This document shows, in pieces, positions 26,904 to 38,171 of a DNA stretch of 64,000 bases. A program made the position numbers and the translations under genes. The stretch's first letter is position 1, and every line of letters starts with the position of its first letter. A model generated the notes under the pieces. That model ran no database searches. It was not told the DNA's origin and worked only from the letters and a program-made list of their open reading frames with translations. Origin of the DNA: an uncultured Pelagibacteraceae bacterium (lineage in GTDB: Bacteria; Pseudomonadota; Alphaproteobacteria; Pelagibacterales; Pelagibacteraceae); contig CACCGK010000001.1 of assembly GCA_902545555.1 (NCBI GenBank), positions 62,001 to 126,000 of the forward strand, read 5' to 3'.

Positions 26904-28255
26904 TTAAATTTCCAAGTCGTTTTACCATCTTTATCTTCTATTAAAACCCCTTTGTCTAATAACTCATCTCTTATTTTGTCAGCTTCCTTATAATTTTTAT
27001 TAACTCTAGCTTCATTTCTCTGATTAATTTTAATTAAAATTTCATTTTCAGAAATTGATACCTTGCTTTTCTTAAATTTAAGCCAATCCTCTTTTGTTTC
27101 ATTTAGTAATCCAATAAAATGGCAGGCAGAAATAAATAATATTTTATCTTCATCAGAACCCTTCGCTGCTTTCTCATATAGTTTATGTAAATTAGCAATA
27201 TAACCTGGTGTATTTAAATCATCGAGAAGAGGTTTAAGAATTTCATCTGAAACTTTTAATTTTGTTTTTATGTTTAAATAAACATTATACCATTTACTAA
27301 TTGTATTTTCACAGTCCTCTAAAAGCTTATCATTCCAATCAAGTGGCTGTCGATAATGTGCACTCATCAAAGCCATTCTTAAAACTTGACCACTTTTATT
27401 ATTTCTAAAATCTTTAATTTTTAAAATATTACCCTGTGATTTTGCCATTTTTTCATTAGAGATTGTGATAAATGCATTATGTAACCAATAATTAGCAAAT
27501 ACTTTACTATCATTTGCACATCTTGATTGTGCTATTTCATTTTCATGATGTGGAAATAACAAATCTATGCCTCCTCCATGAACATCAAATTCATTTCCTA
27601 AATACTTTTTAGACATTGCCGAACATTCTAAATGCCAACCAGGTCTACCTTTTCCCCAAGGTGAGACCCATGAAGGCTCATCGGCTTCTGATGGTTTCCA
27701 CAAAACAAAATCTTCAGAATTTTTTTTATTATCACTTACTTCAATTCTTGATCCTGCAACTAATTCATCTAATTTTTTGTTTGATAACTGCCCATAATCT
27801 TTAAATTTTTTTACTTCAAAATAAACATGCTTATTATTTTCGTAAGCAAATCCTTTTTTAATTAATTCAGAAATCATTTCTATCATTTCAGAAATATGCT
27901 CAGTTGCTTTTGGTTCATGGTTTGGTTTTTCACAATTTAGATAAATACAATCTTCATTAAAACTTTGAGTAATTTTTTTAGTAAGCTCTGAAATTGAAAT
28001 ATTATTTTCCTTTGAGGATTTTATTATTTTATCATCTACATCTGTAATATTTCTTACATAAGTTACATTTTGATATTTATTTTTTAAAATTTTAAAAAGA
28101 ATATCAAATACAACTACTGGTCTAGCATTACCAATATGAGGATCATCATAAACAGTTGGACCGCAAACATACATTCTCACATTATTTTTATCTTTGGGAA
28201 TAAATTTTTCTTTTTTGTTAGTAAGATTATTTGCTAAAAAAATATCTAAACTCAT
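26900..28255 (-). CDS. cysS: Cysteinyl-tRNA synthetase
   Basis: MYVCGPTVYDDPHIGNARP, GWHLECSAMS, KMAKSQGN. Confidence 0.97.
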   Translation of the reverse strand: MSLDIFLANNLTNKKEKFIPKDKNNVRMYVCGPTVYDDPHIGNARPVVVFDILFKILKNKYQNVTYVRNITDVDDKIIKSSKENNISISELTKKITQSFNEDCIYLNCEKPNHEPKATEHISEMIEMISELIKKGFAYENNKHVYFEVKKFKDYGQLSNKKLDELVAGSRIEVSDNKKNSEDFVLWKPSEADEPSWVSPWGKGRPGWHLECSAMSKKYLGNEFDVHGGGIDLLFPHHENEIAQSRCANDSKVFANYWLHNAFITISNEKMAKSQGNILKIKDFRNNKSGQVLRMALMSAHYRQPLDWNDKLLEDCENTISKWYNVYLNIKTKLKVSDEILKPLLDDLNTPGYIANLHKLYEKAAKGSDEDKILFISACHFIGLLNETKEDWLKFKKSKVSISENEILIKINQRNEARVNKNYKEADKIRDELLDKGVLIEDKDGKTTWKFK

Positions 28256-28300
28256 AGTTGAAGAAATATACTTAAATTATAGATTTGTGAATCTATTTGA

Positions 28301-29038
28301 TTAATTTGGAATTATGCATACAGGAATTGGCTCCATTTTATGCATATTTTGTTTTCTGATAATTTCGTATTTTGCACGATTCGGAGAATTTGGATTCTCC
28401 ATTGCTTCTTCTAATTCATTATATTTTAAACCAAGTTGACCTTCATCAGTTCTACCGTCATCCCATAAGCCATCTGTTGGGGGTGCATCGATAATATCTT
28501 GTAAAATTCCTAGCTCTTTTCCTAATTCCCAGACTTGTGTTTTGTTACAATCAGCTATTGGTGAAATATCTACTCCACCATCTCCATACTTCGTATAAAA
28601 TCCGACACCGAAATCCTCAACTTTGTTTCCTGTTCCTACAACAATTCCTTTATTCGCTGCTGCTACCTGATAAAGAGTGGTCATTCTTAGTCTAGCTCTT
28701 GAATTAGCCATACCATGTTCATTATCAAATTTTGATAAGCTTGCATTAAATGCTAAAAATAACTCGTCTAAATTAATTGTATGCGCTTCAACATTTTTGA
28801 AATTTTTTACTAACCATTCTTGATGCTTTAAACTTAAATCATGTTGATGTGATTTCTGTTTGATTGGCATAGATAAAACAATAGTTTTTATTCCAGTCAT
28901 GGCACTAAGTGTACTCGATACTGATGAGTCAATTCCTCCAGAAATACCTATTACTAAAGATTCTGCCTTTGTTGGCATATTAGCTACATAGTTTTTGATC
29001 CAATTAGAGATAAATTTAACTTTTTCTGTAGGTGTCAT
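28301..29038 (-). CDS. nadE: NAD synthetase (ammonia-type)
   Basis: VIGISGGIDSSVSSTL, VGTGNKVEDFGVGFYTKYGDGGVDISPIADC. Confidence 0.95.
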   Translation of the reverse strand: MTPTEKVKFISNWIKNYVANMPTKAESLVIGISGGIDSSVSSTLSAMTGIKTIVLSMPIKQKSHQHDLSLKHQEWLVKNFKNVEAHTINLDELFLAFNASLSKFDNEHGMANSRARLRMTTLYQVAAANKGIVVGTGNKVEDFGVGFYTKYGDGGVDISPIADCNKTQVWELGKELGILQDIIDAPPTDGLWDDGRTDEGQLGLKYNELEEAMENPNSPNRAKYEIIRKQNMHKMEPIPVCIIPN

Positions 29039-29076
29039 GATTATAAGTTATTTATTATTAATAATTTTACAATGTA

Positions 29077-30462
29077 TTAAGATGCCGCTCTGTCTGCATT
29101 TTTTGAATACGAGCTATTCTTTTTAATCTCATCTGATATTAAAAATGCTAATTCTAAAGCTTGATTTCCATTAAGTCTTGGATCACAGTGAGTGTGGTAT
29201 CTAGAAGATAAATCTTTTTCAGATATTTTTTGAGCACCTCCTATACATTCAGTTACATCTTGACCAGTTAATTCGATATGTAGACCGCCTGCATAACTTC
29301 CCTCACTTTGATGGCATGCAAAAACCTCTTTTACTTCTTTTAAAACACTGTTGAATGGTCTTGTTTTGAACCCTGTTGCTGCTTTGATTGTATTACCATG
29401 ACAAGGATCACACGACCAAATCACATTTAATCCCTCTTTTTTTATTGCTCTAATTAATTTTGGTAAAAATTTTGATACATTATCTGCTCCAAATCTTGAT
29501 ATTAAAGTAATTTTACCCTTTTCATTTTTTGGATTAATTCTATTACAAAGATTAATTAAATCATCAGCCTTTAAGGTTGGTCCACATTTAATTCCAATTG
29601 GATTTTCTATACCTCTGCAAAATTCAACATGACCACCATCTAATTGTCTAGTTCTATCTCCAATCCAAACAAAATGAGCTGAAGTATCATGATTTTCACC
29701 AGTGGTAGAATCTGTTCTAGTCATTGACTCCTCGAAAGGTAGTAGTAAAGCTTCATGTGATGTCCAAAAATTTACTGTGTACAATCTATTATTAAAATCT
29801 GAAGTAATTCCACATGCTCTCATAAAAGCAATAGCATCAGCAATTTTATCTTCAAGATCCTTGAATTTTTTAGCTTGTGGGCTTTGTTTAATGTAATCTA
29901 AATTCCATAAGTGGACTTTATTTAGATCTGCAAAACCTCCTTTTGAAAAAGCTCTAATAAGATTAAGAGTTGCTGCTGATTGAGAATAAGCTTTAAATAA
30001 TCTTTTTGGGTCTGGGACTCTAGCTTTTTCAGTAAATTCCATCGCATTTATGTTATCACCTAGGTAGCTTGGCAGCTCTACACCATCTTTTATTTCTGTT
30101 GGAGCACTTCTGGGTTTTGAAAACTGTCCAGCTATTCTTCCAACTTTTACAACTGGTAATGAAGCTGAATAAGTTAAAACTAATGACATTTGCAACAGTA
30201 GTTTAAATGTATCTCTTATATTATCTGGATTAAATTCTGCAAAACTCTCAGCACAATCTCCTCCCTGAAGTAAAAATGCCTTTCCGTCTACAACATCAGC
30301 TAACTGACTTTTCAGATGTCTCGTTTCTCCAGCAAATACTAACGGAGGAAATGTTCCTATCTTATCCAAAACTTTATCCAGTTCTTTTTTATCTGGATAT
30401 TCTGGAATGTGTTTTACTGGATATTTTCTCCAGCTATTTTTTTTCCAACTTTTCATATTCAA
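29077..30462 (-). CDS. Class II DAHP synthase
   Basis: LLQGGDCAESFAEF, GRIAGQFSKPRS, SCDPCHGNTI, GGLHIELTGQDVTEC. Confidence 0.95.
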   Translation of the reverse strand: MNMKSWKKNSWRKYPVKHIPEYPDKKELDKVLDKIGTFPPLVFAGETRHLKSQLADVVDGKAFLLQGGDCAESFAEFNPDNIRDTFKLLLQMSLVLTYSASLPVVKVGRIAGQFSKPRSAPTEIKDGVELPSYLGDNINAMEFTEKARVPDPKRLFKAYSQSAATLNLIRAFSKGGFADLNKVHLWNLDYIKQSPQAKKFKDLEDKIADAIAFMRACGITSDFNNRLYTVNFWTSHEALLLPFEESMTRTDSTTGENHDTSAHFVWIGDRTRQLDGGHVEFCRGIENPIGIKCGPTLKADDLINLCNRINPKNEKGKITLISRFGADNVSKFLPKLIRAIKKEGLNVIWSCDPCHGNTIKAATGFKTRPFNSVLKEVKEVFACHQSEGSYAGGLHIELTGQDVTECIGGAQKISEKDLSSRYHTHCDPRLNGNQALELAFLISDEIKKNSSYSKNADRAAS

Positions 30463-30491
30463 CCTAAGGGTGTTTTAACAGAGTTTAAAGT

Positions 30492-32312
30492 TTATTCAAC
30501 AGTGACAGATTTAGCCAAATTTCTAGGCTTATCAATGTCATAACCTTTTTTAAGAGCAGAGTAATAAGCTAGTTTTTGAAGTGGAATAGTCAATAAGAAT
30601 GGAAGCAAGTCATCATTTGTATTCTCAACCTCAATAGTTTCCCAAATATTTTCTGACACAACTTCATCTTTACTTTTATTAGTTATCAATAATACCTTTG
30701 CTCCTCTAGCAATAACTTCCTGCATATTTGAAATTGTTTTCTTATAATAATTATCTCTAGGTGCCAAAACAACTACTGGCATGCCCTCTTCTATCAAAGC
30801 TAAGGGTCCATGCTTCATTTCTCCAGCCGGATATCCTTCAGCATGAACATATGAAAGTTCTTTAAGTTTTAATGCGCCTTCTAAAGCTATAGGATAAGAA
30901 TAACCTCTTCCTAAAAACATTGAACCTTTAGCTTCATTAAATGTTGAAGATATTGCTTGAATATCATTATCATGAAGCAATGTTTTTTCTATTAATCCCG
31001 GTAAATCTTTTAAGTCTTTAATCTTTTCATGATATTCTTTTTTTTCAATTTCCTTTCTTAATGATCCAAGTTTTAAGGCTAAAATATACAAAACTAGAAT
31101 TTGACCTAGAAATGCTTTTGTCGATGCTACTCCTATTTCAGGACCACAATGAATTGGTAAAACAAAGTTAGCGTCTCTTGCAATTGAGCTTTCAATTACA
31201 TTAACAACAGCACATGTTTTCATCTTATTTTTATTACAAAGATCTAGAGCTGCATATGTATCTGCTGTTTCTCCAGATTGAGAAACAAAGATATATAAAC
31301 TATCATTTCTAAATCTATTTTTTCTATATCTAAATTCTGAAGCTATATCTATCTTTACATCTAAAGTTGTTAATTCTTCAAACCAATACTTTGCCATTAA
31401 GCAAGAGTGATACGCTGTTCCACATCCTATTAAGATGATTGAGTTTATCTCTTCTATTTTCCAAGGAAAATTAAAAATATTTATGTCTTTATTTACATTA
31501 TCCACATATTCTTTAATTCCAGTTTTAATTGTTCTTGGCTGCTCTTCAATTTCTTTTGCCATGAAATGTTTAAAATCACCTTTGTCATAATTTGCTTCAT
31601 AAGATGATAATTCTAATATTTTTTTATTAACCTTCTTTCCATCTTCATTGAAAAAAATAACCTGATCTTTTTTAACAATACAAAATTCACCATCATCAAG
31701 GTATGTGATTTTATTTGTCATTGATTTCAAAGCATAAGAATCTGAACCTAGATAATTTTCATTAGGACCATAGCCAACTGCTAAAGGCGATCCTCTTCTT
31801 GCACCTACTATTAAATCTGGCATATCTTTAAACACTATTCCAAGTGCAAAACTACCATGAAGTTGTTTTAATGTTTTTGTTATAGCTTCCTCTAATTCTG
31901 AAGTCTTTAAATGTTCTGTTATTAAATGAACGATTACTTCCGTATCTGTCTGTGATTTAAATTTGTGACCTTTGTTAATTAAATGTTTTTTTAATATTGT
32001 AGAGTTTTCAATAATCCCATTGTGAACTACTGATACATTATGAGAGGAATGAGGATGTGCATTTAAACTATTTGGAATTCCATGAGTAGCCCATCTTACA
32101 TGCCCTATGCCAATATTTCCTCTTAAGTTTTTTAAATCAAAATTATTTTCTAAATTATCAACTCTTCCCTCTGATTTTACTTCATTGATTTCACCATCTG
32201 AAAGTGTAGCTATACCTGCAGAGTCATAACCTCTGTACTCTAATTTTTTTAGTGAATTAATTATATTCCCAGAAACAGGTTTGTTGCTAGATATTCCAAT
32301 AATTCCGCACAT
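30492..32312 (-). CDS. glmS: Glutamine-fructose-6-phosphate aminotransferase
   Basis: CGIIGISSNKPV, EYRGYDSAGIA, HVRWATHG, C-terminal KPRNLAKSVTVE. Confidence 0.97.
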   Translation of the reverse strand: MCGIIGISSNKPVSGNIINSLKKLEYRGYDSAGIATLSDGEINEVKSEGRVDNLENNFDLKNLRGNIGIGHVRWATHGIPNSLNAHPHSSHNVSVVHNGIIENSTILKKHLINKGHKFKSQTDTEVIVHLITEHLKTSELEEAITKTLKQLHGSFALGIVFKDMPDLIVGARRGSPLAVGYGPNENYLGSDSYALKSMTNKITYLDDGEFCIVKKDQVIFFNEDGKKVNKKILELSSYEANYDKGDFKHFMAKEIEEQPRTIKTGIKEYVDNVNKDINIFNFPWKIEEINSIILIGCGTAYHSCLMAKYWFEELTTLDVKIDIASEFRYRKNRFRNDSLYIFVSQSGETADTYAALDLCNKNKMKTCAVVNVIESSIARDANFVLPIHCGPEIGVASTKAFLGQILVLYILALKLGSLRKEIEKKEYHEKIKDLKDLPGLIEKTLLHDNDIQAISSTFNEAKGSMFLGRGYSYPIALEGALKLKELSYVHAEGYPAGEMKHGPLALIEEGMPVVVLAPRDNYYKKTISNMQEVIARGAKVLLITNKSKDEVVSENIWETIEVENTNDDLLPFLLTIPLQKLAYYSALKKGYDIDKPRNLAKSVTVE

Positions 32313-32315
32313 AAA

Positions 32316-32936
32316 TTATTTTTTCCTTCTTTTGTAACTCTTAACTTCTAATTGTTGCGATCTTGTTAGTGCTAAAGATTTTTTTCTAACATTCTTTGTT
32401 ATTACTGAACCAGCTCCAACTATACTATCTTTGTTGATAGTAATTGGGGCAACTAAAGAAGAGTTTGAGCCTATAAATACTTTATCTTTAATTATTGTCT
32501 TATACTTATTTACACCATCATAATTACAAGTAATTGTGCCTGCACCTATATTTACTGATTTTCCAATTTGTGAATCTCCTACATAAGATAAATGGTTAAC
32601 TTTAGATTTATCTCCTAGAGTACTTTTTTTAATCTCTACAAAATTACCTACTTTGGATCCCTCTTTTAAAATTGTATCAGGTCTTATTCTGGCATATGGA
32701 CCAATCTCAACTTTGTTTTCAATTTTACACGACTCTAAATGAGAAAAGGATTTTATAATTACATTATTCCCAATTTTAACCTTAGAGCCGATAACGACAT
32801 AAGGTTCTATGGTTACTTTCTTTCCAATCTTTGTATCTTTCGAAAAAAAAATAGTTTCAGGACCAATCATCTTAACTCCTGATTTTATAAATTTGTCTCT
32901 AAGTTTTTTTTGACTTGTGTCTTTCATTTTGATCAT
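32316..32936 (-). CDS. GlmU C-terminal acetyltransferase domain only (left-handed beta-helix)
   Basis: Hexapeptide repeats, [35 protein letters not shown]; 206 aa, no nucleotidyltransferase domain. Confidence 0.88.
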   Translation of the reverse strand: MIKMKDTSQKKLRDKFIKSGVKMIGPETIFFSKDTKIGKKVTIEPYVVIGSKVKIGNNVIIKSFSHLESCKIENKVEIGPYARIRPDTILKEGSKVGNFVEIKKSTLGDKSKVNHLSYVGDSQIGKSVNIGAGTITCNYDGVNKYKTIIKDKVFIGSNSSLVAPITINKDSIVGAGSVITKNVRKKSLALTRSQQLEVKSYKRRKK

Positions 32937-32996
32937 ATTTATATTAAGTATATTGTTTGATTAATTCACAATTTATTTCTTTAAAATACTTTTAAA

Positions 32997-33572
32997 ATGA
33001 AACAAAAATTTACAATTTTATTTGATTTAGACGGCACATTAGTAGATACAGCTCCAGATTTAATACGTGCGCATAACCATGTAATGAAAAAATTTGGTTA
33101 TCCTACAAAAACTTTAGGAGAATTAAAAAATGCTGTTGGTAGAGGAGCAAAAGCTATGATGGCAAAAGCTAACGGCCAATGGAAGTGGTTTGATGAAAAA
33201 ATTCAAAATGAAATGACTGATGAATTTTTATCTTATTATGGAAAAAATATTTTACATGAAAGTAAATTAATTAATGGTGTTAAGGAATTTTTAAATTGGT
33301 GTAAAAATGAAAATATTTCTATGGCAGTATGCACTAATAAAACTGAACACTTAGCAATTGATCTTTTAAAAAAAATTGGGATTTATGATTATTTCGAATA
33401 TGTTGCAGGTTATAATACTTTTGAATATTGCAAACCAGACCCTCGACATTTAACAACTACAATTGAAATTTTAGATGGTGATAAAAATAAATCATTGATG
33501 ATTGGCGACAGTGAAACAGATGCTAATGCTGCTAAGTCTGCTGAAATTCCAATAATATCTGAATATCTTTAA
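32997..33572 (+). CDS. gph: Phosphoglycolate phosphatase-like HAD hydrolase
   Basis: LFDLDGTLVDTAPDL, GRGAKAMM, CKPDPRHL, MIGDSETDANAA. Confidence 0.88.
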   Translation: MKQKFTILFDLDGTLVDTAPDLIRAHNHVMKKFGYPTKTLGELKNAVGRGAKAMMAKANGQWKWFDEKIQNEMTDEFLSYYGKNILHESKLINGVKEFLNWCKNENISMAVCTNKTEHLAIDLLKKIGIYDYFEYVAGYNTFEYCKPDPRHLTTTIEILDGDKNKSLMIGDSETDANAAKSAEIPIISEYL

Positions 33573-33625
33573 TATTGATTAATTTATTTTAACTATTAAA
33601 ACAAAATTACAAATAAGGAGTAATT

Positions 33626-35128
33626 TTGTTATTACATACAGTTAAAGTATATCCATCAAAAATTAATCTGCCAAAGAAGAAACAGCTTGCATGGAAAATT
33701 GCAGAGATAGCAAGCGATAATACTAAATTAGATAAAGATGCTATTGAAATGGTTATCAATAGAATTATTGATAATGCTTCTGTTGCGATCGCTTCTTTAA
33801 ACAGAAAACCTGTAATTTCATCTAGAGAGATGGCTTTAAGACACCCTAGAAAAAATGGTGCAACTTTATTTGGTGTAAACTCAAAATTAAAATTTGATTG
33901 TGAATGGGCAGCATGGTCAAACGGAACAGCTGTTAGAGAATTAGATTTTCATGATACTTTTTTAGCTGCCGATTATAGTCATCCAGGTGACAATATTCCT
34001 CCACTTATTAGTGTAGCACAACAAAATAAAAAAAGTGGATTAGATTTAATTAAGGGAATAATTACTGCGTACGAAGTTCAGGTAAATTTAGTTAAAGGTA
34101 TTTGTTTACACAAACATAAAGTTGATCACATTGCTCATTTAGGTCCTAGTGTAGCAGCTGGATTAGGAACAATGTTAAAATTAAATACTGAAACTATTTA
34201 TCAAGCTGTTCAACAAGCATTACACACAACAATATCTACAAGACAATCTAGAAAAGGAGAAATTTCAAGTTGGAAAGCTTATGCTCCTGCACATGCCGGT
34301 AAACTTAGTATAGAAGCTGTAGACAGAGCCATGAGAGGTGAAGGCGCTCCAAGTCCAATATACGAAGGTGAAGATAGTGTTGTAGCTAAAATATTGGATG
34401 GTAAAAAAGCAAAATATAAAGTCCCTTTACCAAAAAAAGGTGAGAGTAAAAAAGCTATTTTAGAGACATATACAAAAGAATATTCTGCAGAATATCAATC
34501 TCAAGCATTAATAGATCTAGCTAAAAAACTAAAAACAAAAATTCCAAATTTAAATCTAATTAAAAAAATTGATATTTTTACAAGTCATCACACTCATTAT
34601 GTTATTGGGACAGGTGCTAATGATCCACAAAAAATGGATCCTAATGCTAGTAGAGAAACTCTTGATCATTCTATTATGTATATTTTTGCTGTAGCGTTAG
34701 AAGATGGAGATTGGCATCATGTTAAATCTTATACAAAAACTAGAGCAAATAGAAAAAGCACCATTAAAATATGGAAATCAATAAAAACGTATGAAGATAA
34801 AAAATGGACAAAGAAATATCATGATCCAAATCCAAAAAATAAAGCATTTGGTGCTAAAGTAGTTGTAACACTTAATAATGGAAAAAAAATAACAGAGGAA
34901 CTAGACAGAGCAGATGCGCATCCATATGGAGCAAGACCATTTAAGAGACAAAATTATATAAATAAATTTTTAACTTTAACCGAGGGTATTTTAGATAAAA
35001 AAGAAAGCAATCGCTTTATAAAAACTGTACAAAATTTAAGAAATTTGAAAGTTGGTCAACTCCATAAATTGAATATTGAAGTAAGAAAAAGTAAATTAAA
35101 GCGAAATAATAAGAAGGGAATTTTTTAA
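33626..35128 (+). CDS. prpD: 2-methylcitrate dehydratase (TTG start)
   Basis: MmgE/PrpD family: [25 protein letters not shown]; followed by prpB and prpC. Confidence 0.92.
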   Translation: MLLHTVKVYPSKINLPKKKQLAWKIAEIASDNTKLDKDAIEMVINRIIDNASVAIASLNRKPVISSREMALRHPRKNGATLFGVNSKLKFDCEWAAWSNGTAVRELDFHDTFLAADYSHPGDNIPPLISVAQQNKKSGLDLIKGIITAYEVQVNLVKGICLHKHKVDHIAHLGPSVAAGLGTMLKLNTETIYQAVQQALHTTISTRQSRKGEISSWKAYAPAHAGKLSIEAVDRAMRGEGAPSPIYEGEDSVVAKILDGKKAKYKVPLPKKGESKKAILETYTKEYSAEYQSQALIDLAKKLKTKIPNLNLIKKIDIFTSHHTHYVIGTGANDPQKMDPNASRETLDHSIMYIFAVALEDGDWHHVKSYTKTRANRKSTIKIWKSIKTYEDKKWTKKYHDPNPKNKAFGAKVVVTLNNGKKITEELDRADAHPYGARPFKRQNYINKFLTLTEGILDKKESNRFIKTVQNLRNLKVGQLHKLNIEVRKSKLKRNNKKGIF

Positions 35129-36024
35129 TGCATTTTGTAGAAAAAGAACCAAGTCAAAAAAGATTAGATTTTGATCAAAAATTAAAATCAAATAAAATTT
35201 TAAGAGTTCCTGGTGCATACAATCCTCTCACAGCAAAATTAATTGAAGAAATTGGATACGATGCAGTTTATGTATCTGGTGGAGTGATGGCTAATGATCT
35301 TGGATTTCCCGATATAGGTTTAACCACGCTACAAGATGTTAGTACAAGATCTTATTTAATTTCCAGAGTTACTAATCTTCCAACCATAGTTGATATAGAT
35401 ACTGGATTTAAATCTTGTAAAGAAACAATAGAAACATTTGAAGAATTTGGAATAACAGGTGTTCATTTAGAAGATCAAATTGAGAGAAAAAGATGTGGCC
35501 ATCTTGATAATAAAGAACTTATTTCAACTGATGCTATGGTTAAAAAAATTAAAGAATGCGTTTCTACTAAAAAAGATCAAAATTTTAAAATTATTGCGCG
35601 TTCAGACGCTAAGAGTGTTGAAGGTTTAGATAAAATGATTGAAAGATGTAAAGCTTATATTGATGCTGGAGCTGAAATAATATTCCCAGAAGCACTTCAA
35701 GATGAAAAAGACTTTGAAAAAGTTCGTAAAGCGTTATCAGGTTATTTATTAGCTAATATGACTGAATTTGGTAAATCAAAATTATTTAACTATAAAGAAT
35801 TAGAAAATTTTGGCTATAATATTGTAATTTATCCAGTCACCACACAAAGATTAGCCATGAAAAATGTTGAAGATGGATTAAGAGACATTTATGCAAGTGG
35901 ACACCAAAACAACATTGTTGATAAAATGCAAACTAGAAAAAGACTTTATGAATTAGTTGATTATGAAAAATACAATTCATTAGACGAAAAAATTTATAAT
36001 TTTAGTACTGAAGGACATGAATAA
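35128..36024 (+). CDS. prpB: Methylisocitrate lyase
   Basis: RVPGAYNPLTAKLIEEIGYDAVYVSGG, VDIDTGF, HLEDQ...KRCGH. Confidence 0.94.
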   Translation: MHFVEKEPSQKRLDFDQKLKSNKILRVPGAYNPLTAKLIEEIGYDAVYVSGGVMANDLGFPDIGLTTLQDVSTRSYLISRVTNLPTIVDIDTGFKSCKETIETFEEFGITGVHLEDQIERKRCGHLDNKELISTDAMVKKIKECVSTKKDQNFKIIARSDAKSVEGLDKMIERCKAYIDAGAEIIFPEALQDEKDFEKVRKALSGYLLANMTEFGKSKLFNYKELENFGYNIVIYPVTTQRLAMKNVEDGLRDIYASGHQNNIVDKMQTRKRLYELVDYEKYNSLDEKIYNFSTEGHE

Positions 36025-36027
36025 TGA

Positions 36028-37149
36028 ATGATGAAATTAAAAAAAGGCTTACTTGGAATTGTTGTAGATGAAACTGAAGTTTCAAAAGTAATGCCAGAAA
36101 TAAATTCTCTTACTTATAGAGGATATGCTGCTCAAGATTTATGTGAATACTGTAGGTTTGAGGAGGTCGCTTATTTAATTTTAAATAAAGATCTCCCAAA
36201 CACCCTTGAATTAAGAAAATTTGAAAAAGAGGAGAAAAACAATAGGGAGTTAACTAAAAATTTATACGAAATAATTAAACATATGCCAAAAAAATCTCAT
36301 CCAATGGATGTGGCTAGAACTGCAGTTAGTGTTATGGGATTAGAAGACAAGGAAACTACAGACTCTTCTCATGAAGCAAATATGAGAAAAGCATTAAGAA
36401 TTTTTGCAAAAACTCCAACTGCGTTAGCAGCTTTTTATAGAATTAGAAAAGGAAAAAAAATAATCAAACCAAAGAAAAACTTAACTTTTGCTGAAAACTT
36501 TTTCTATATGTGTTTTGGAAAAGTTCCTCAAAAAGAAATTGTTAAAGCATTCGATGTTTCATTAATTTTATATGCTGAGCATAGTTTTAATGTTTCAACA
36601 TTCACAGCTAGAACAATCACAAGCAGTTTGTCTGACATACATGGCGCAATCACAGGAGCAATTGCTAGTTTAAAAGGGCCTCTTCATGGTGGAGCTAATG
36701 AAGAAGTGATGCATATGATGAATAAAATTAAAAAGCCTGAAAATGCCTTAAAATGGATAAATAACGCTTTAAAAAATAAAGAAGTAGTAATGGGATTTGG
36801 ACATAGAGTTTATAAATCAGGTGATTCTAGAGTTCCAACCATGAGGAAGTATTTTGCAAAAGTTGCAAAAATTAAGAAAGATAAAAAATTCGAGAAAATT
36901 TACGATATTGTTGAAAGGGTAATGATAAAAGAAAAAAATATATATCCTAATGTAGACTATCCTACAGGACCTACTTATCATTTAATGGGATTTGAAACTG
37001 ATTTTTTTACCCCAATATTTGTAATTTCAAGAATAACAGGTTGGTCTGCTCACATAATGGAACAACATGCTGCTAACAAACTAATTAGACCTTTAGCTAG
37101 TTACAAAGGTAACAAGCATCGAAAAGTGATGCAGTTAAATCAAAGATAA
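36028..37149 (+). CDS. prpC: 2-methylcitrate synthase/citrate synthase
   Basis: GLLGIVVDETEVSKV, LTYRGYAAQDL, LKGPLHGGANEEVM, MGFGHRVYKSGDSR. Confidence 0.94.
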   Translation: MMKLKKGLLGIVVDETEVSKVMPEINSLTYRGYAAQDLCEYCRFEEVAYLILNKDLPNTLELRKFEKEEKNNRELTKNLYEIIKHMPKKSHPMDVARTAVSVMGLEDKETTDSSHEANMRKALRIFAKTPTALAAFYRIRKGKKIIKPKKNLTFAENFFYMCFGKVPQKEIVKAFDVSLILYAEHSFNVSTFTARTITSSLSDIHGAITGAIASLKGPLHGGANEEVMHMMNKIKKPENALKWINNALKNKEVVMGFGHRVYKSGDSRVPTMRKYFAKVAKIKKDKKFEKIYDIVERVMIKEKNIYPNVDYPTGPTYHLMGFETDFFTPIFVISRITGWSAHIMEQHAANKLIRPLASYKGNKHRKVMQLNQR

Positions 37150-37154
37150 TTTTT

Positions 37155-38171
37155 TTAACTAAAAGCTTCTGCCCAAGTACCCTGGGTTGATGCTTTAGAA
37201 TATTCGGTCGCTCTACCTTCGAAGAAATTCATATGCTCAACTGCATTAAGCATTGTATCAAGCCAAGTTAGTGGGTTTTTTTGAATATCATAAATTGGTT
37301 CTAATCCTAATTGAATAAGTCGTCTATTCGCAATGAACCTAATATAACCTTTAACTTCTTGCGCAGTTAAACCTTCCATCGGACCCATTTCAAAAGCTAA
37401 ATCGATAAAGGCGTCTTCATGCTCAACAATTGTTCTACAAGCTTCATAAAGTTCTTTTTTAAGTTTAGGTGTCCAGATTTCAGGATTTTCTTTTATAAAT
37501 TCCTTAAAAATTCTAATCATAGAATTGCAATGAAGTGTTTCATCTCTTACAGACCAAGTAACTATCTGTCCCATTCCTTTCATTTTATTGTGTCTTGGAA
37601 AATTTAACAAAATAGCAAAACTTGCAAATAACTGTAATCCTTCTGTAAAAGCACTAAACACTGCAACTGTCTTTGCAATATCCTCTTTGGAATTTACGTT
37701 GAAACCCTGCATGTAATCGTACTTGTCTTTCATCTCTTTGTATTTCATGAAAGCTGAATATTCTGACTCAGGCATGCCGATGGTATCCAATAAATGAGAA
37801 TAAGCAGCTACATGGACTGTTTCCATTGCAGCAAATGCTGTCATCATCATTAATACCTCTGTTGGTTTAAATACAGTTGTATAATGTCTTAAATAACAAT
37901 TGTTAACCTCTACATCAGCTTGAGTAAAAAACCTAAAAATTTGAGTGAGAAGATTTTTTTCTGGTTGTGAAAGATTTTTTTGCCAGTCTCTAACATCATC
38001 TCCAAGAGGAACTTCTTCTGGTAACCAATGAATTCTTTGCTGAGTTAACCAAGCATCATAGCACCAAGGATATCTAAAAGGTTTATAAACAGGGTTTTCA
38101 ACTAGTAATCCCATTTTTTTTGGTTGAATAATTTCTTTATTTATTTTTTCTGCTACTGACATGATAGACAC
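37155..38171 (-). CDS. nrdB: Ribonucleotide-diphosphate reductase subunit beta (class I)
   Basis: Ferritin-like radical subunit motifs E..H..AY, DE.LHC.S. Confidence 0.94.
   Translation of the reverse strand: MSIMSVAEKINKEIIQPKKMGLLVENPVYKPFRYPWCYDAWLTQQRIHWLPEEVPLGDDVRDWQKNLSQPEKNLLTQIFRFFTQADVEVNNCYLRHYTTVFKPTEVLMMMTAFAAMETVHVAAYSHLLDTIGMPESEYSAFMKYKEMKDKYDYMQGFNVNSKEDIAKTVAVFSAFTEGLQLFASFAILLNFPRHNKMKGMGQIVTWSVRDETLHCNSMIRIFKEFIKENPEIWTPKLKKELYEACRTIVEHEDAFIDLAFEMGPMEGLTAQEVKGYIRFIANRRLIQLGLEPIYDIQKNPLTWLDTMLNAVEHMNFFEGRATEYSKASTQGTWAEAFS

Noticed and set aside
33626-37149. prpDBC cluster as possible novelty
   Set aside because: Standard methylcitrate-cycle genes for propionate use; ordinary order and motifs
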